Below are positions 49,339 to 60,445 of a stretch of 64,000 bases of DNA, piece after piece (position 1 is the stretch's first letter; each line of letters starts with the position of its first letter). Location: contig MU385857.1 of NCBI GenBank assembly GCA_022497145.1, positions 372,001 through 436,000 on the forward strand, read 5' to 3'. Position numbers and translations under genes: made by a program. Origin of the DNA: Rostrohypoxylon terebratum. Taxonomy: Eukaryota; Ascomycota; Sordariomycetes; Xylariales; Hypoxylaceae. Below the pieces are notes generated by a model. The model saw only the letters and a program-made list of their open reading frames with translations, did no database searches and was not told where the DNA came from.

Positions 49339-49666
49339 ATGGGTGGCCAGAACAGAGAAGGTATTTTTTCCCCGACATTTGTTCACGATCATCCGAGGCT
49401 ATTGCTGACACCGATTTTCTGCTAGGCGGCAAGGTCAAGCCCCTAAAGGCTCCTAAGAAGCAGAACAAGGACCTCGATGACGAAGACAAAGCTTTCCTCG
49501 AGAAGAAGCGAGCCGGTGCGGTTCCTAGTAGCCATTGACAAATTGACAATTGCTAACCTGAATCATATTAGACGAGAAGGCACGCGCAGAGATGGCCAAG
49601 AAGGCTGGTGGGAAGGGACCATTGAACAGCGGTAGCCAAGGCATCAAGAAGAGCGGCAAGAAATGA
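49339..49666 (+). CDS. tma7: TMA7 translation machinery-associated protein
   Basis: Three small exons, 49339-49360, 49426-49515 and 49572-49666, give 68 aa. The protein starts MGGQNREGGKVKPLKAPKKQ, continues NKDLDDEDKAFLEKKRADEK and ends GIKKSGKK, matching the short, lysine-rich, conserved TMA7/CCDC72 family over its whole length. Introns are 65 and 56 nt with CTGAC and CTAAC branch points. In yeast the protein co-purifies with ribosomes and its loss lowers translation; the exact role is not settled. No single open frame covers it, so it is easily missed by ORF-based annotation. Confidence 0.95.
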
Positions 49667-50338
49667 GAGAAATCTACTCCAAAGCTCTACGGTTCGCGGG
49701 AGCAACGAAGCTATGACGCTGAGAACACGGTTGCATACAGCGTAGGCGCTTCAAGGATAGACATGATTTTCATATTGCTGCCGGGTTTCATGGTTTCAGG
49801 GAATATTTTTACGCTATGACACTCAATACCTACGCCGATACTTACCTTCTATACTACACTGGTCCTTTCTGTTTCTGCTGATAATATGCCAGTGAGACTT
49901 ATCGGTCACAAGATGATTCAAACGTTTTCGCGTGTTTGGATCTTCTGGCCGTAACTTTTCCGATAGCACTATTAAAGAGGATCCCGATTTCCAAGTATAC
50001 CCACCAAGTGAAATCAGCTGTCAGTCAGCCTACCTAAACTATCCGAGGCATCTTACTATGTAGAGACTTAGACCACTGGAGAACCACAATTGGCCTCTAA
50101 CCTCTCAACAAAACTCCGAGTCTCCTGTAACGTGTAAAGCCCAACACAACAACCTTGAAATTCAATTAATAAAACAAAATCCATTCGTTTAACTATAACT
50201 ATGGACTTCCAGCACTAGATTTTTATTTTTTCACCGATATGCGGAACCCTTGAATTTGATTTAATTAGACGGAATCGCTAGTCATTGGTGAAGAGTGAAC
50301 CCGAAATCAACATTTCCGTACCACACACGCCATGAGTC
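49667..50338. other. Intergenic region (tma7 3' UTR and PAQR promoter)
   Basis: About 670 bp. A+T-rich from 50150. No further coding signal. Confidence 0.55.
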
Positions 50339-51646
50339 ATGGCTGAGACAACCTCTCACAATAACCCCGGGCTCCGGAAACGGCGGTCCTCTTCTTCTGC
50401 TTCCAAGCTCGCTCAGGCTGCCGTGGAGGTAGAGCACAAGATCGCCGAGGCCCTCCTCATTCTTTGGGACGACTTGCCTACTTGGCGGCGTGACAACCAC
50501 TTCATCGAGACAGGGTATCGTCGCGACAGTAACAGTTACCGCCTATCGTTTGCCTCGCTGTTCTACGTGCACAATGAGTTCGTCAACATCTGGACACACC
50601 TTCTTGGTGCGCTATTTTTCCCTGCCGTAGGCGCCTGGCTCTATCATGTCATCGCACCACGGTACGCGTCCGCGAATGCCTCGGACCTTCTTGTATTCGG
50701 GTGTTTCTTCGCCGGCGCCGTGTCGTGTCTGGGGATGAGCGCTACATATCGGTAAGTCCTCCCATTCCCTATCAAGGCTCGGCCGTATCTTGTACTTTTG
50801 CCAATTTACTAATGAATGAGTAGTAAGTGAATGACGTCTTATAAGCTGACCGAATCTTGTTTCTGTGTCTCGAATATAAGATATCAAGTGCTTATAAGAT
50901 CCTAATATGTGATACGTAGATGCTATCTCAAACCACTCGGAGGAGGTTGCGAAGTGGGGAAACAAACTGGACTACTCGGGCATCGTGTTCCTCATCGTAG
51001 GGAGCTATGTGCCGGCGCTCTACTACGCCCTATTTTGCCTGCCGAATCTGATGACAGTTTACCTGTGCGGAGTATGTGAACCTGTTCCCTAATCTAGGCC
51101 AAAGTGTTTTTATGCTGATCGATGGGCTCATCTATTAGATCTTTACCTTGGGCTTAGGTTGCGGCTTAGTCTCCTGGGTTGAATTTTTCCGCACACCAGC
51201 ATGGAGACCTTACCGAGCAGCTATGTTCGTCGGTCTGGGTGCGTCTGGAGTCATTCCCGTCTTTCATGGTCTATCCATCTACGGTTATAAATCACTTAAT
51301 GATCGGATGGGCCTTAACTGGGTTTTGCTTCAAGGATTCTTGTATATTTTTGGGGCGTTCCTTGTAAGTATCTTCGACCACCTTCTACATCCTGGCGAAT
51401 GCGGATGGCCACTAACTATAGGTGCTTAGTATGCAGTGAGTGGAAATGGTTTTATCCTCCTATAATAAAATACTAACATGCTTATGGGTTCGATGGCCTG
51501 AACGAAGCTTCCCACGGACGTTCGACATCTGGGGTAGCTCTCATCAGTTGTTCCATATCCTTATCCTATTCGCCGCAGCGTCTCACTTGACTGGCATGGC
51601 TAAGGCCTTCGACTATCACCATAGTACTATGGGTGGAGAGTGTTAA
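50339..51646 (+). CDS. PAQR/Izh (adiponectin-receptor/haemolysin III-like) membrane protein, splice sites irregular
   Basis: Family blocks are clear: WRRDNHFIETGYRRDSNSYR, HNEFVNIWTHLLGALFF, SNHSEEVAKWGNKLDYSGIV, FHGLSIYGY, RTFDIWGSSHQLFHILILFA and SHLTG, with the conserved metal-site histidines near the C-terminus. Exon-like parts are 50339-50751, 50920-51071, 51139-51363, a 6-nt Tyr-Ala piece 51430-51435, and 51488-51646. Relatives are seven-TM proteins acting in sterol, lipid and zinc homeostasis. Two junctions are odd. At intron 1 the only GT donor (TATCG/GTAAGT) puts the next exon one base out of frame and loses the His expected in SATYH. Before 51488 the TACTAAC branch point is followed by TTATGG, with no AG acceptor. 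The gene may be decaying, use unusual splicing, or contain sequence errors. Confidence 0.78.
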
Positions 51647-51961
51647 GAAAAGCTGAATAAGAAATAATCTAGCATGTCTAACACTTGTCTGCGGAGCCCT
51701 GAATCTTATGAGGTTTGCTCACTCACCTACCTACCTCCTAAAAGTGCTTCTGAAAAATAAGCCCGCCGTGCTAACAAGACATTATCAAGTTATAACCACA
51801 AATGCTGTACATTGAGATGATAAGGCGATGAACGAACTAGAACATATAGGGACATGTCGTTATTAATGATCGGGTGAAACAACATTGTTGGAAGAAGCTC
51901 ACTCTTTTGCTCAAGATGCCATGGGGCATCGGGTATCATTTGGTCCTATCTGGATGTTAAC
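51647..51961. other. Short intergenic region between convergent genes
   Basis: 315 bp shared by the 3' ends of the PAQR gene and the TFIIIC gene. Nothing else seen. Confidence 0.6.
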
Positions 51962-54370
51962 TCAATCATCCAGCATCATATCAGCGTCTACATCAGACTC
52001 CTCCCCTTCCATCTCATCTTCATCATTGGGATCATCATCAAGGTCACCAGTCATTCCGTCTCCCAGGCCAGAAGACTCCGGTTGTCTGCTGTTTCCGTGC
52101 CATTTATCTTGACCATCTTCAATGCCGACATCCGTAATTCTGACCAATCCTGAGCCCATTGCGGCGGCAGCCCACCAACTGAATTCCGCATTTGGATTCC
52201 ACGACAAGGCCGTGACTCTAGTTAAGGGTTCGTGAATAGTGATAGGTCCTGGTACCATAGTAAAGCCTTCATCTCCTTCTTGTTCCGAATCTTCGAAAGT
52301 AGGTGTATCGTCTACTTTCTTAGCCTTCCCTTTAGCAGCTTTTTCTCTTTTGGCTCGATTGGCTCTGGTCTCCTTTGCGATTCTCACACCCAGAGGATGT
52401 GTATTGACTTGCGGAAGGAAGCCATGGACAATCCGGCATGTTCCGCGGCGTGAAGTTTGCTCGTCTTTATTAGAGTCTGTTCTTAATGGGCGAGGCGCGC
52501 AATACTCATGCTGGAAGAGTTTTAGTTTGTGCGTCTTGTCCCTATGCGATGACATTTTGCGCAAAACATTGAGGGTCCAAATGGAACCATCCGAGCTCCC
52601 GGCTAGGAGGTATGGATGACACGTTCCGAATGCGAGACACATCGTCTGTCCCTCAACGGTGCATATATGACGAGAAAGAGGAAATACCCGCGATTGTACG
52701 AAAGAAATAGTCGAAGTGCCCGGAAAAGACGTAGGCCATATCGATGCGAAACCCCTCAAATGATTATTCCACACAAGAGTACTTGGTTGAAGAGAGACCA
52801 CAGGGTTGCCGTGGTATGTCTTCTCTGCAGTGGGTCGGTTTAGATCTGTGATTGTGAACATTCCACCCATTGGCATTGTGGCGACAACGAATGAGTTAGT
52901 AGGGTAACCGGATACGATATCCATTATAGGACTCCCATGAATAGGATGGCGCATCAATGGTAGGCAGGGCGAAATAGACCATACCACTACCGACCCATCA
53001 GAGAGAGCGACAGCAATCCGATTCATATTCAACCAAGTGAAACAATTGATTTCTAGAGTATACTCCTTGGGGGGCTTAATAGTGGCCATCGGGTTTTGCA
53101 GTTCCTCTATTGTGATGTTAGCAGACCACCTTTTTGGTGAATCTTGCCATAAAAACTTACCAAATATTCCCTCGTCATCATTCCCTACGCCAAGTGTGAC
53201 CTTAATAATTCTCAGCGTCCCATCGCCACATAGTGCGGCTACTAGAGCTATATTGTCTTCGGCTGAGAGCGGAACCGGACACCATTGCATTCTCAATGCT
53301 CTTCCCCAGTGAAAACATAGTGCGCGGGCTAGTTTAGGAGAAGATAATGCTGGCCGGAGAACTCCTGTACGGCCCTTTTCCGCCTCAAATTTCCAAATTT
53401 GAATAGATCCTTCTTTCAGTTCAGAATTTTTAGGTATATCGTCAACCTTTTTATAATAAGCTTGATCTGAGTATGGGATAACTGCCATCGCTAGGAATTG
53501 ATCGACTTCTCCTTTAATAGGGGCCCAACCCATGGAGAGTACGATGCCTCCCACATCAAGTAGCCAACCTCTGCTATGTGCTTCTGGGTTATCTCCATCT
53601 TCGGCTGGTATTCCATAGTCGGTGAACGGTATAGATTCGCCTTGATTGATGCGATATTCACGTTGAGTCGATACGTGGCCAAGAAAAACACCCATGTCGC
53701 TCTTGGTTTGCGGAAGGAATTTTTTAAACGCCTTATTCCTATTGATCATGGTTGATGCTTGGGGTGTGTTTGCTATAGAGAGGTATCTTTGATACCAGCT
53801 TCGGAATTTGTCTTCCATATCCTCGGAAAAGTCGTCGGGCATCCAAGCATTTCTCGCCATCTCCAACTGACGCGACCCCAATGGAAGTTTAGGAGGAACT
53901 AATTCAAAACTAAACCAGAGATTCAAAAACCCATTGAAGACTTTCCTGCGGTCCTCCAAATCGCCGAACCAGTAATCTACAAGATAGTGCAACCGCGTCC
54001 ATCTCTTCACTGGGCCAACATACGTTCTTGTCCATTTTTGAGATGGATCTGTTGGATAGGACTGAACTTTGTGAAATGATCTGGCTTCGTCCGGCGGCGC
54101 CCATGAGCGTCGATTCTTCTTTCGCTTAAGTTCCGACTTCTTACCATTTCGTGCTTTGACTTCGACTTCGACTTCGACTTCGGGCGAGTCCTCGTGGTCA
54201 AAGTCATGATCATCTTCATTGTCCGACTGCTGCTGCTGGACGTCGACTATGAATTCCTCATCGGACGATTGGCGGCTTTGCTGTGCTACATTTGATTCTT
54301 CTCCATCTGAAATATCGAAATGAACATTGGTGCTGAAACGCTTCTCTTTATTTGACTTTCGGAGACGCAT
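51962..54370 (-). CDS. TFIIIC complex subunit, WD40-type (Sfc6/Tfc6-like)
   Basis: A single uninterrupted exon of 802 aa. The N-terminus (1-100) is acidic and polar with Q and EV repeats (SPEVEVEVEVKARNGKKSEL, from a TTCGAC hexamer run at 54158-54180), followed by a helical block, RLHYLVDYWFGDLEDRRKVF. Residues about 200-720 have WD/beta-propeller-like strands (SIQIWKFEAEKG, ALCGDGTLRIIKV, VALSDGSVVVWSI, LLAGSSDGSIWTLNVL, ALSWNPNAEFSWWAAAAMGS). The C-terminus is strongly acidic, DEDEMEGEESDVDADMMLDD. This matches the tau91/Sfc6 (GTF3C2) subunit, which binds box B DNA within TFIIIC for tRNA gene transcription by Pol III. Identity is by overall architecture and remembered family sequence, so a different WD40 protein remains possible. 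Confidence 0.82.
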   Translation of the reverse strand: MRLRKSNKEKRFSTNVHFDISDGEESNVAQQSRQSSDEEFIVDVQQQQSDNEDDHDFDHEDSPEVEVEVEVKARNGKKSELKRKKNRRSWAPPDEARSFHKVQSYPTDPSQKWTRTYVGPVKRWTRLHYLVDYWFGDLEDRRKVFNGFLNLWFSFELVPPKLPLGSRQLEMARNAWMPDDFSEDMEDKFRSWYQRYLSIANTPQASTMINRNKAFKKFLPQTKSDMGVFLGHVSTQREYRINQGESIPFTDYGIPAEDGDNPEAHSRGWLLDVGGIVLSMGWAPIKGEVDQFLAMAVIPYSDQAYYKKVDDIPKNSELKEGSIQIWKFEAEKGRTGVLRPALSSPKLARALCFHWGRALRMQWCPVPLSAEDNIALVAALCGDGTLRIIKVTLGVGNDDEGIFGKFLWQDSPKRWSANITIEELQNPMATIKPPKEYTLEINCFTWLNMNRIAVALSDGSVVVWSISPCLPLMRHPIHGSPIMDIVSGYPTNSFVVATMPMGGMFTITDLNRPTAEKTYHGNPVVSLQPSTLVWNNHLRGFASIWPTSFPGTSTISFVQSRVFPLSRHICTVEGQTMCLAFGTCHPYLLAGSSDGSIWTLNVLRKMSSHRDKTHKLKLFQHEYCAPRPLRTDSNKDEQTSRRGTCRIVHGFLPQVNTHPLGVRIAKETRANRAKREKAAKGKAKKVDDTPTFEDSEQEGDEGFTMVPGPITIHEPLTRVTALSWNPNAEFSWWAAAAMGSGLVRITDVGIEDGQDKWHGNSRQPESSGLGDGMTGDLDDDPNDEDEMEGEESDVDADMMLDD

Positions 54371-55827
54371 CGTTTGAGTAGCGAGTGCATCACCTTAGAT
54401 GGTGTATGACGGAAGGAAATCTAAGCGATTGGGTTGGAATTCATAGAGATTGTCGTATTCATAATGCGTATATCTAGAAAGGTGCTTTCTGTGTGAAGCC
54501 GTCTTCTATTGTGAAGTATTGATGTGAATGACATGTAGGAGACGTTCAGTGGACATTGAAAATTCTAGTGGAGAAAGAGTGCTGAAAGAAGTTTAATGTG
54601 GTGGTTTACTATTGTTTAAGTTGAACCTGATTCGTTGGAGAAAGTTTTGGAGAAAGTTTAATTGAAAATGATTAGACGTTCTGTTGCACTGATTTCAAGG
54701 TTTATTTCAGTGTACTACATAGGTACATGCCTAGGTACATAGGACCATAGGACCATAGGTACAGCATACATAGGTGCCAGGTGCATACTTCCAAGTTCTA
54801 CCTAAGGTCCTAAGTTCCACCACATCCTTTGTGTAAGCCTTCCAAATAGGTATTACTAGATTGCTGGCTGGCGAGCAGCAGGTGCCGATACTGCCAATTT
54901 GATTGAATGATTCGCAAAAGATCACATCGCATTGCATAAACGCTTTTTCCCTTAGGTACGTCTCCAACCTATATCCAAGGCAAGCGCATGTGATGCTTAC
55001 ATATTTATGTACATGGTAGTACATATATGCATCACGTTCACATGTCGATTTTTATCTCTTATCGTCACTGTTGTCACTGTCGTCACTTATCGTCACACTT
55101 GCCTCGAAAACATGATTATAGTGAACCTAAGTGCTTATTTCTGTGAAGATAATTCATGCAATATGTAGGTAGGGATATAATTCGCTAGGTAAATGTACAT
55201 GTACTGACGAGTTTAAGGGGTTGAGGTTGAACATTGAAGAGATCTGATGTTGAATGTGCTTAGATAATAACCTTGGAAATGTTCCAGACCGCTAGAAAGG
55301 AAGTTTCCAGGGCCAATCACCAATTACATAGTAGTAATAACCTAAATGATTTTCGAGATTATGCCGATATCGCCAATTGCCACCGAACGTATAAAAAGTG
55401 TACCGGTTACTGGCATGATGCCACACGTGACACTGCTACAGTGGCGTCTTGCGCAAGTGCGGTTAGCAGGCATAACACGGACCATCTCTGCCATCTGCAA
55501 GGGGTTACCCCTGCAATAACCCCACAATCTTTGTGTCTAGTTTTTTGTGTTCCGCAGTCGGGTCAATGAAAATCGTTCGGTGAATCTTAGACCAAAAACC
55601 TTCATCGCATTTTCTTGCCATTGTCGAAGCCTCTTTTCTCGGAGACGGCTCTGGAGAGTAGGGACTGGTAATAATAATTTCAATTGACAGGTTTTGGTTG
55701 GTAAAACACCAAAATCGTCTATAATATCGTCCTGTTTCCACCTCCATCTCCCACGGATTTCTCTTCTTCACTTGGCTTTTTCCAATCTCTCCTCTTCAAA
55801 TCTTCTCTACCCTTGCTACCATCTACC
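54371..55827. promoter_or_regulatory. Divergent promoter region (TFIIIC subunit / acetolactate synthase)
   Basis: About 1.46 kb between divergent starts. It holds a cluster of TAGGTACAT/CCTAGG motifs (54715-54830) and imperfect repeats of TGTCACTGTCGTCACTTATCGTCAC (split: TGTCACTGTC, GTCACTTATC) near 55065-55095. A CT-rich leader lies directly before the ALS start. I found no certain Gcn4/CPC1 site. Confidence 0.5.
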
Positions 55828-58171
55828 ATGCTTCGTACCCGACAAGCCAGCCGAGCCGTCAAAGCTCTGGCTCAAGCCTCGCGACAGCAACGCTACTCCT
55901 TTACTACCTCGCCAGTTGCTTCTGCTATCCAGGTTAAGAAGACCGCACCGAGTAACATTAGGAATCAAGCTACTTCTGCTCAGTCAACTGCGTACGACGA
56001 CCTAAGATTCCTTTATGACCTAGGACCAAATTCCTCTTTACAATCAATGCTAATATTACAAGATATAGCCAACCTAGAGAAGCACCTTCGACAGCTTTCA
56101 ATACTGCTGACGCAAAAGACCAAAGCCATGTTCAACCCTTGGTCAACCCTCGATCTCCTGAGGTGGACGAATCGTATGCATCAACCTTCTTGTACTAAGT
56201 TGGAGTGCTGCAAATAATTGACCCAGAGATTATAGCTTTGTTGGAATGACTGGAGGAGAAATATTTCACGAGATGATGCTTCGAAGAGGCGTCAAGCATA
56301 TCTGTATGTTTCACAAAAGCCGTCTGAAATCGAAATTTCATCTAGGTATTAATACGAGTCGCAGTCGGATACCCTGGTGGAGCTATCCTACCAGTCTTCG
56401 ATGCTATTTACAATTCGAAACATTTCGATTTTGTTTTGCCAAAGCATGAACAAGGTGCGGGGCACATGGCTGAGGGCTATGCGCGCGCCTCAGGAAAACC
56501 TGGTGTGGTTCTAGTCACGTCAGGGCCGGGCGCCACAAACGTCATCACTCCGATCCAGGACGCACTATCTGACGGTACACCTTTGGTTGTGTTCTGTGGC
56601 CAGGTTCCTACTACTGCCATTGGCAGTGATGCTTTCCAAGAAGCAGACGTTATCGGGATCTCGAGGGCTTGCACTAAGTGGAATGTCATGGTAAAGAATA
56701 TTGCCGAATTACCGCGAAGAATTAACGAGGCTTTCGACATCGCCACCAGTGGACGCCCGGGCCCCGTACTTGTTGACCTTCCCAAGGATGTCACTGCAGG
56801 CGTTCTACGGAGAGCTATCCCCACCGAATCGGCTCTCCCCGGTTTACCGAGCGCAGCATCACGCGCCGCCATGGAGGCTACTCAAAAACAGCTTCAAGCA
56901 TCAATTCAACGAGTAGCTAATTTGATAAATATAGCCAAGAAACCCGTTATCTACGCCGGACAAGGAATTGCCTCGTCAATTGGTGGACCCGAGGTTCTCA
57001 AGGAGCTAGCCGACAAAGCCTCAATACCAGTTACCACTACTCTTCTCGGTCTGGGAGCTTTTGATGAATTGGATGAAAAGTCGCTCTATATGCTCGGTAT
57101 GCATGGCTCCGCATTCGCGAACATGGCTATCCAGGAGTCCGATCTTATCATCGCGCTTGGTGCCCGTTTTGATGATCGTGTAACCCTCAACACTGCCAAA
57201 TTTGCACCTGCCGCTAAGGCGGCGGCTGCAGAAGGCCGAGGCGGCATCGTACATTTCGAGATCATGCCGAAAAATATCAATAAGGTTGTGCAAGCCACTG
57301 AAGCCATCGAGGGCGACGTCGCAGAGAATGTGCGACAACTCCTTCCCATTGTCAACGTAAAGAGCATGGAAGATCGCAAAGAGTGGTTCGGTCAGATCAA
57401 TTCGTGGAAGGAGAAATGGCCCATGCACGCATTTGAGCGTACCGAGCGGCCAGGAATGATCAAGCCTCAAGTTCTCATCGAAGAGCTTAGCAAATTGACA
57501 GCTAAGCAAAACAAGCACACTATTATTGCGACAGGTGTTGGCCAACATCAAATGTGGACGGCACAACATTTCAGATGGCGACAACCCCGATCTATGGTGT
57601 CATCTGGAGGTTTGGGTACTATGGGATTCGGTCTTCCCGCCGCGATTGGTGCCAAGGTTGCCCGGCCTGACGCCCTTGTGATTGATATCGATGGTGATGC
57701 TTCGTTCAACATGACCCTCACAGAGTTATCCACCGCTGCGCAATTCAACATCGGTGTCAAGGTCATCGTTTTAAACAACGAGGAGCAGGGAATGGTCACA
57801 CAATGGCAAAACCTCTTCTACGAGGACAGATACGCGCACACACACCAGAAGAACCCTGACTTCATGAAGCTGTCTGATGCGATGGGTGTCCAACACCGAA
57901 GACTCATTAAGCCTGAAGAGACTGTAGAAAGCCTAGAGTGGCTTATCAACACTGAAGGCCCAGCCCTCTTGGAAGTTATGACGGATAAGAAGGTACCTGT
58001 CCTGCCGATGGTTCCCGCAGGCTCAGGTTTACACGAGTTCCTTGTATGGGATGGAGGTGAGCTCGACATTGCCCTTTTTTTACAGTGATAAGTTAACTGA
58101 TTTGTACAACAGAAAAGGATAAGAAGCGCAGAGAGCTTATGCGCACCCGAACCTGCGGCTTACACAGTTAA
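55828..58171 (+). CDS. ilv2: Acetolactate synthase, catalytic subunit (mitochondrial)
   Basis: Five exons: 55828-55991, 56078-56173, 56236-56303, 56365-58056 and 58113-58171, giving 692 aa. The start MLRTRQASRAVKALAQASRQ is an Arg/Ala-rich mitochondrial presequence; an ATG 15 nt upstream is in the same frame. After splicing, the family blocks are continuous: FVGMTGGEIFHEMMLRRGVK, GYPGGAILPVFDAIYNSKHF, PKHEQGAGHMAEGYARASGK (with the catalytic Glu of KHEQGA), and the ThDP/Mg motif GDASFNMTLTELS with a downstream Asn. The last intron removes a premature frame and restores the C-terminus EKDKKRRELMRTRTCGLHS. The enzyme makes 2-acetolactate and 2-aceto-2-hydroxybutyrate for valine, leucine and isoleucine synthesis. 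The regulatory subunit is not in this window. Confidence 0.96.
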
Positions 58172-59072
58172 ATGCGTTTGCCTGTGACTCTTTATTGCAT
58201 CGGCAGTTGGCGAATTCTTTTCATTCACGAATACCATCGAGGAGATAGTTGAGAAAAAATACGGGGCCATAGAAAAAGGCTACATTTGGTGAGGAAAAGG
58301 AATCAAAAAGTGCATTTCGACCTCGCATTGAATGATCATATTGGGGAAACATGGCGAATTGATCGGCGTTGCTCTCTGTACATATGCTTGAATTACGGAA
58401 TCCGGCCTCGAAATTTTCGAGAATAACACTTGACTATGAACTTTATGACTTCATGCAATCTGATCGTTGTTTTTTTTCTGATTCTCTATCCTTTGAACTT
58501 GAAATGCTCGGCTTGCTATCACGTGATACCCTGTAGAACAACCACATTAATGATGCTTACCTAATCAGGGGGTAGGCAGTGATGATGTTCTGAATCATTG
58601 AATGCCAACACCACCGATCCGTCGTATGATAACATCTATGAAACTTCTCAGGGGATATGAGTTATGATGGTGGCGCCATGGCAACGCTTTATGATGTCGA
58701 AGTTATATAAATCTGCTTTAGTGGCCTTGTCGATTCGGACGTCCTCGGCTCGAGGCTAATATGTTAATGAGAAACGTGGAAGTGTATTAGGAAAACGCAG
58801 AGATCGCTTAGTAGAAAATATACGAAGATTCCAGGTCTCGGAACTCTCTCTACTTAAGAATTCAGATCACTCAAACAGTATTATCATAGCTAAAAAGGGG
58901 TGTGGTTCTGCAGTATGAAGTGACGGATACCATCTTTAGGCAGGTACCTATGTTGTCAGGTGACTCGTCACCAACCTCACTGTCGTGCATTGGCCAACTA
59001 AGTTAGGTAGGCATATAAGGCAAAAGAACAAACAGTGTCATCAACGCGACGAGTCGTTACGCCTTCTCGCAA
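58172..59072. other. Intergenic region
   Basis: About 0.9 kb downstream of acetolactate synthase with no supported gene. Confidence 0.55.
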
Positions 59073-59310
59073 TAGCTTGGTGCAATGGTAGAAGTCACAG
59101 ATACGGCACGGATCGTCACCCCCGAAGGTGTTGTGTTCGAATCCTGCAAAGGAGCCGCAAATCAAGTATCCGGTGATTCTGCCATATGCTCGCAGCTTCT
59201 AGTAGACGTGTTACCCTGTGGTTGCTGTCGAGGCGCAGATAGGGGGCGCAGTAGCTCTGACGCGATAGATCAGAGGCTAGGCCTAGAAAAGGTATTACCT
59301 TTTTGCCTAT
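59073..59310 (+). repeat. SINE-like unit 1 (tRNA-like promoter boxes plus hairpin tail)
   Basis: A box A-like TAGCTTGGTGCAATGG lies at 59073-59088 and a box B-like TGTTCGAATCC at about 59138-59148, the internal Pol III promoter layout of tRNAs. A full cloverleaf cannot be folded, since the T-stem is mismatched. Downstream, GGGGGCGCAGTAGCT (59242-59256) leads into a hairpin CTCTGA/TCAGAG (59255-59260 with 59270-59275), then AGGCTAGGCCTAGAA and a second hairpin AAAAGGTATTACCTTTT (59287-59303). Unit 2 shares this tail. Best explained as a tRNA-derived SINE; ends not defined. Confidence 0.55.
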
Positions 59311-60224
59311 TGTCCAAATACATTTGTGAAGTTCAAATTCGCATGACAACCTCATTTTTTTCATTTTTGGTGTGTTCCTCTCCCTTTCCCTTACATACAT
59401 ACAGATTGTCTGTCCTCTTACTTATTACATTATCTACATTCTCATTTCATCTTTTTATTTACTGCAACTAAAGCAAACAATATATTACACATATGTTTCG
59501 CCTACCATTGAATCTATTCTTCTAGTCAATCCGTCTAAATGTCACTACTAACCTCAGTTGCGTTTTTTGCAATGGCGAGAGGAGAAACACATGCCTTTAC
59601 GCCCTAGGTAACTTCGTATTGTAGATAGCAAAAAACAATTTCGTCCACATGAATCAATGATAAGATGATAATTCAATTCTAGCCGATGAAATGAATGCCT
59701 CCCTGTCAGTACGTATTAAGAGATTGTTCATACAATACTTGGTCGATTTGAAAATGTCGTCGAGGTTCACCGTATTATCATGCTACGGATTAAATGTCCC
59801 GAGTTCTACTCATCCCATTGACTATCTAGAAATCATGGCTGCTTGCGATAAATGCGTGGCTAAAGGTGTACCAAAATTCAAGTATATTTCTCATGCATTC
59901 ACGGCATCTTGAGCCTTAGCTACTCTAGCCCGTCGACTTTGAGTACCCCCCTTTGATCTGCCGCCATCTCTATTATATCCGTATATGGGGATAATGGATA
60001 TTAGGACGGTAGTAGTATCATTTAGGTAACCCGAAATGCATGGACCACTCGAGAATACCTACAGTGCCGGGTGTATGTAAGTACCACGACGCGTCGCGTC
60101 ACGCACCGCTCGTCACCGTCCCCCGAAGTTGACCCTCCGGAGTAAAGCTTAAATAACACAATACTGTATAGAGTTTCCATCGGCGGATCCTAACAGCTTG
60201 ACCGTAACGTTCTGATGGTCAAGG
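59311..60224. other. Spacer between the two SINE-like units
   Basis: About 0.9 kb of A+T-rich sequence. A 73-codon frame (59691-59912) has no recognisable domain. Confidence 0.5.
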
Positions 60225-60445
60225 TGTACGTTTCCACAGACATCTTCTCGTTCCTGTCTTAACAACTGCTCTGAAACGGGTGGTTTAGGGTTCGAGTCCC
60301 AACGAGTGCAACGCACCTTGGGCCCTTGAAAAAGGGTAGGCAAAGAAATACCCAATAGCGGGGGCGCAGTAGCTAGGAGCCGATCAACAGATCCTAGGCT
60401 GGGCCTTGAAGAGGTTATTCATTAACCTTTTGACTTTTTTATAAT
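60225..60445 (+). repeat. SINE-like unit 2
   Basis: A perfect box B, GGTTCGAGTCC, lies at 60289-60299; box A is not clear. Downstream, GGGGGCGCAGTAGCT (60360-60374) is identical to unit 1, followed by a hairpin CTAGGA/TCCTAG (60373-60378 with 60392-60397), AGGCTGGGCCTTGAA, a second hairpin GAGGTTA/TAACCTT (60411-60417 with 60423-60429), and a T-run near 60437-60442 that could end Pol III transcription. The hairpin arms differ from unit 1 but still pair. The left boundary is uncertain. Confidence 0.55.

Noticed and set aside
57021..57584. 187-codon minus frame
   Set aside because: Antisense to the acetolactate synthase exon and without any domain.
59073..59160. A functional tRNA gene
   Set aside because: Box A and B resemblances exist, but the T-stem and acceptor stem do not pair, so it is a SINE-like head rather than a tRNA.
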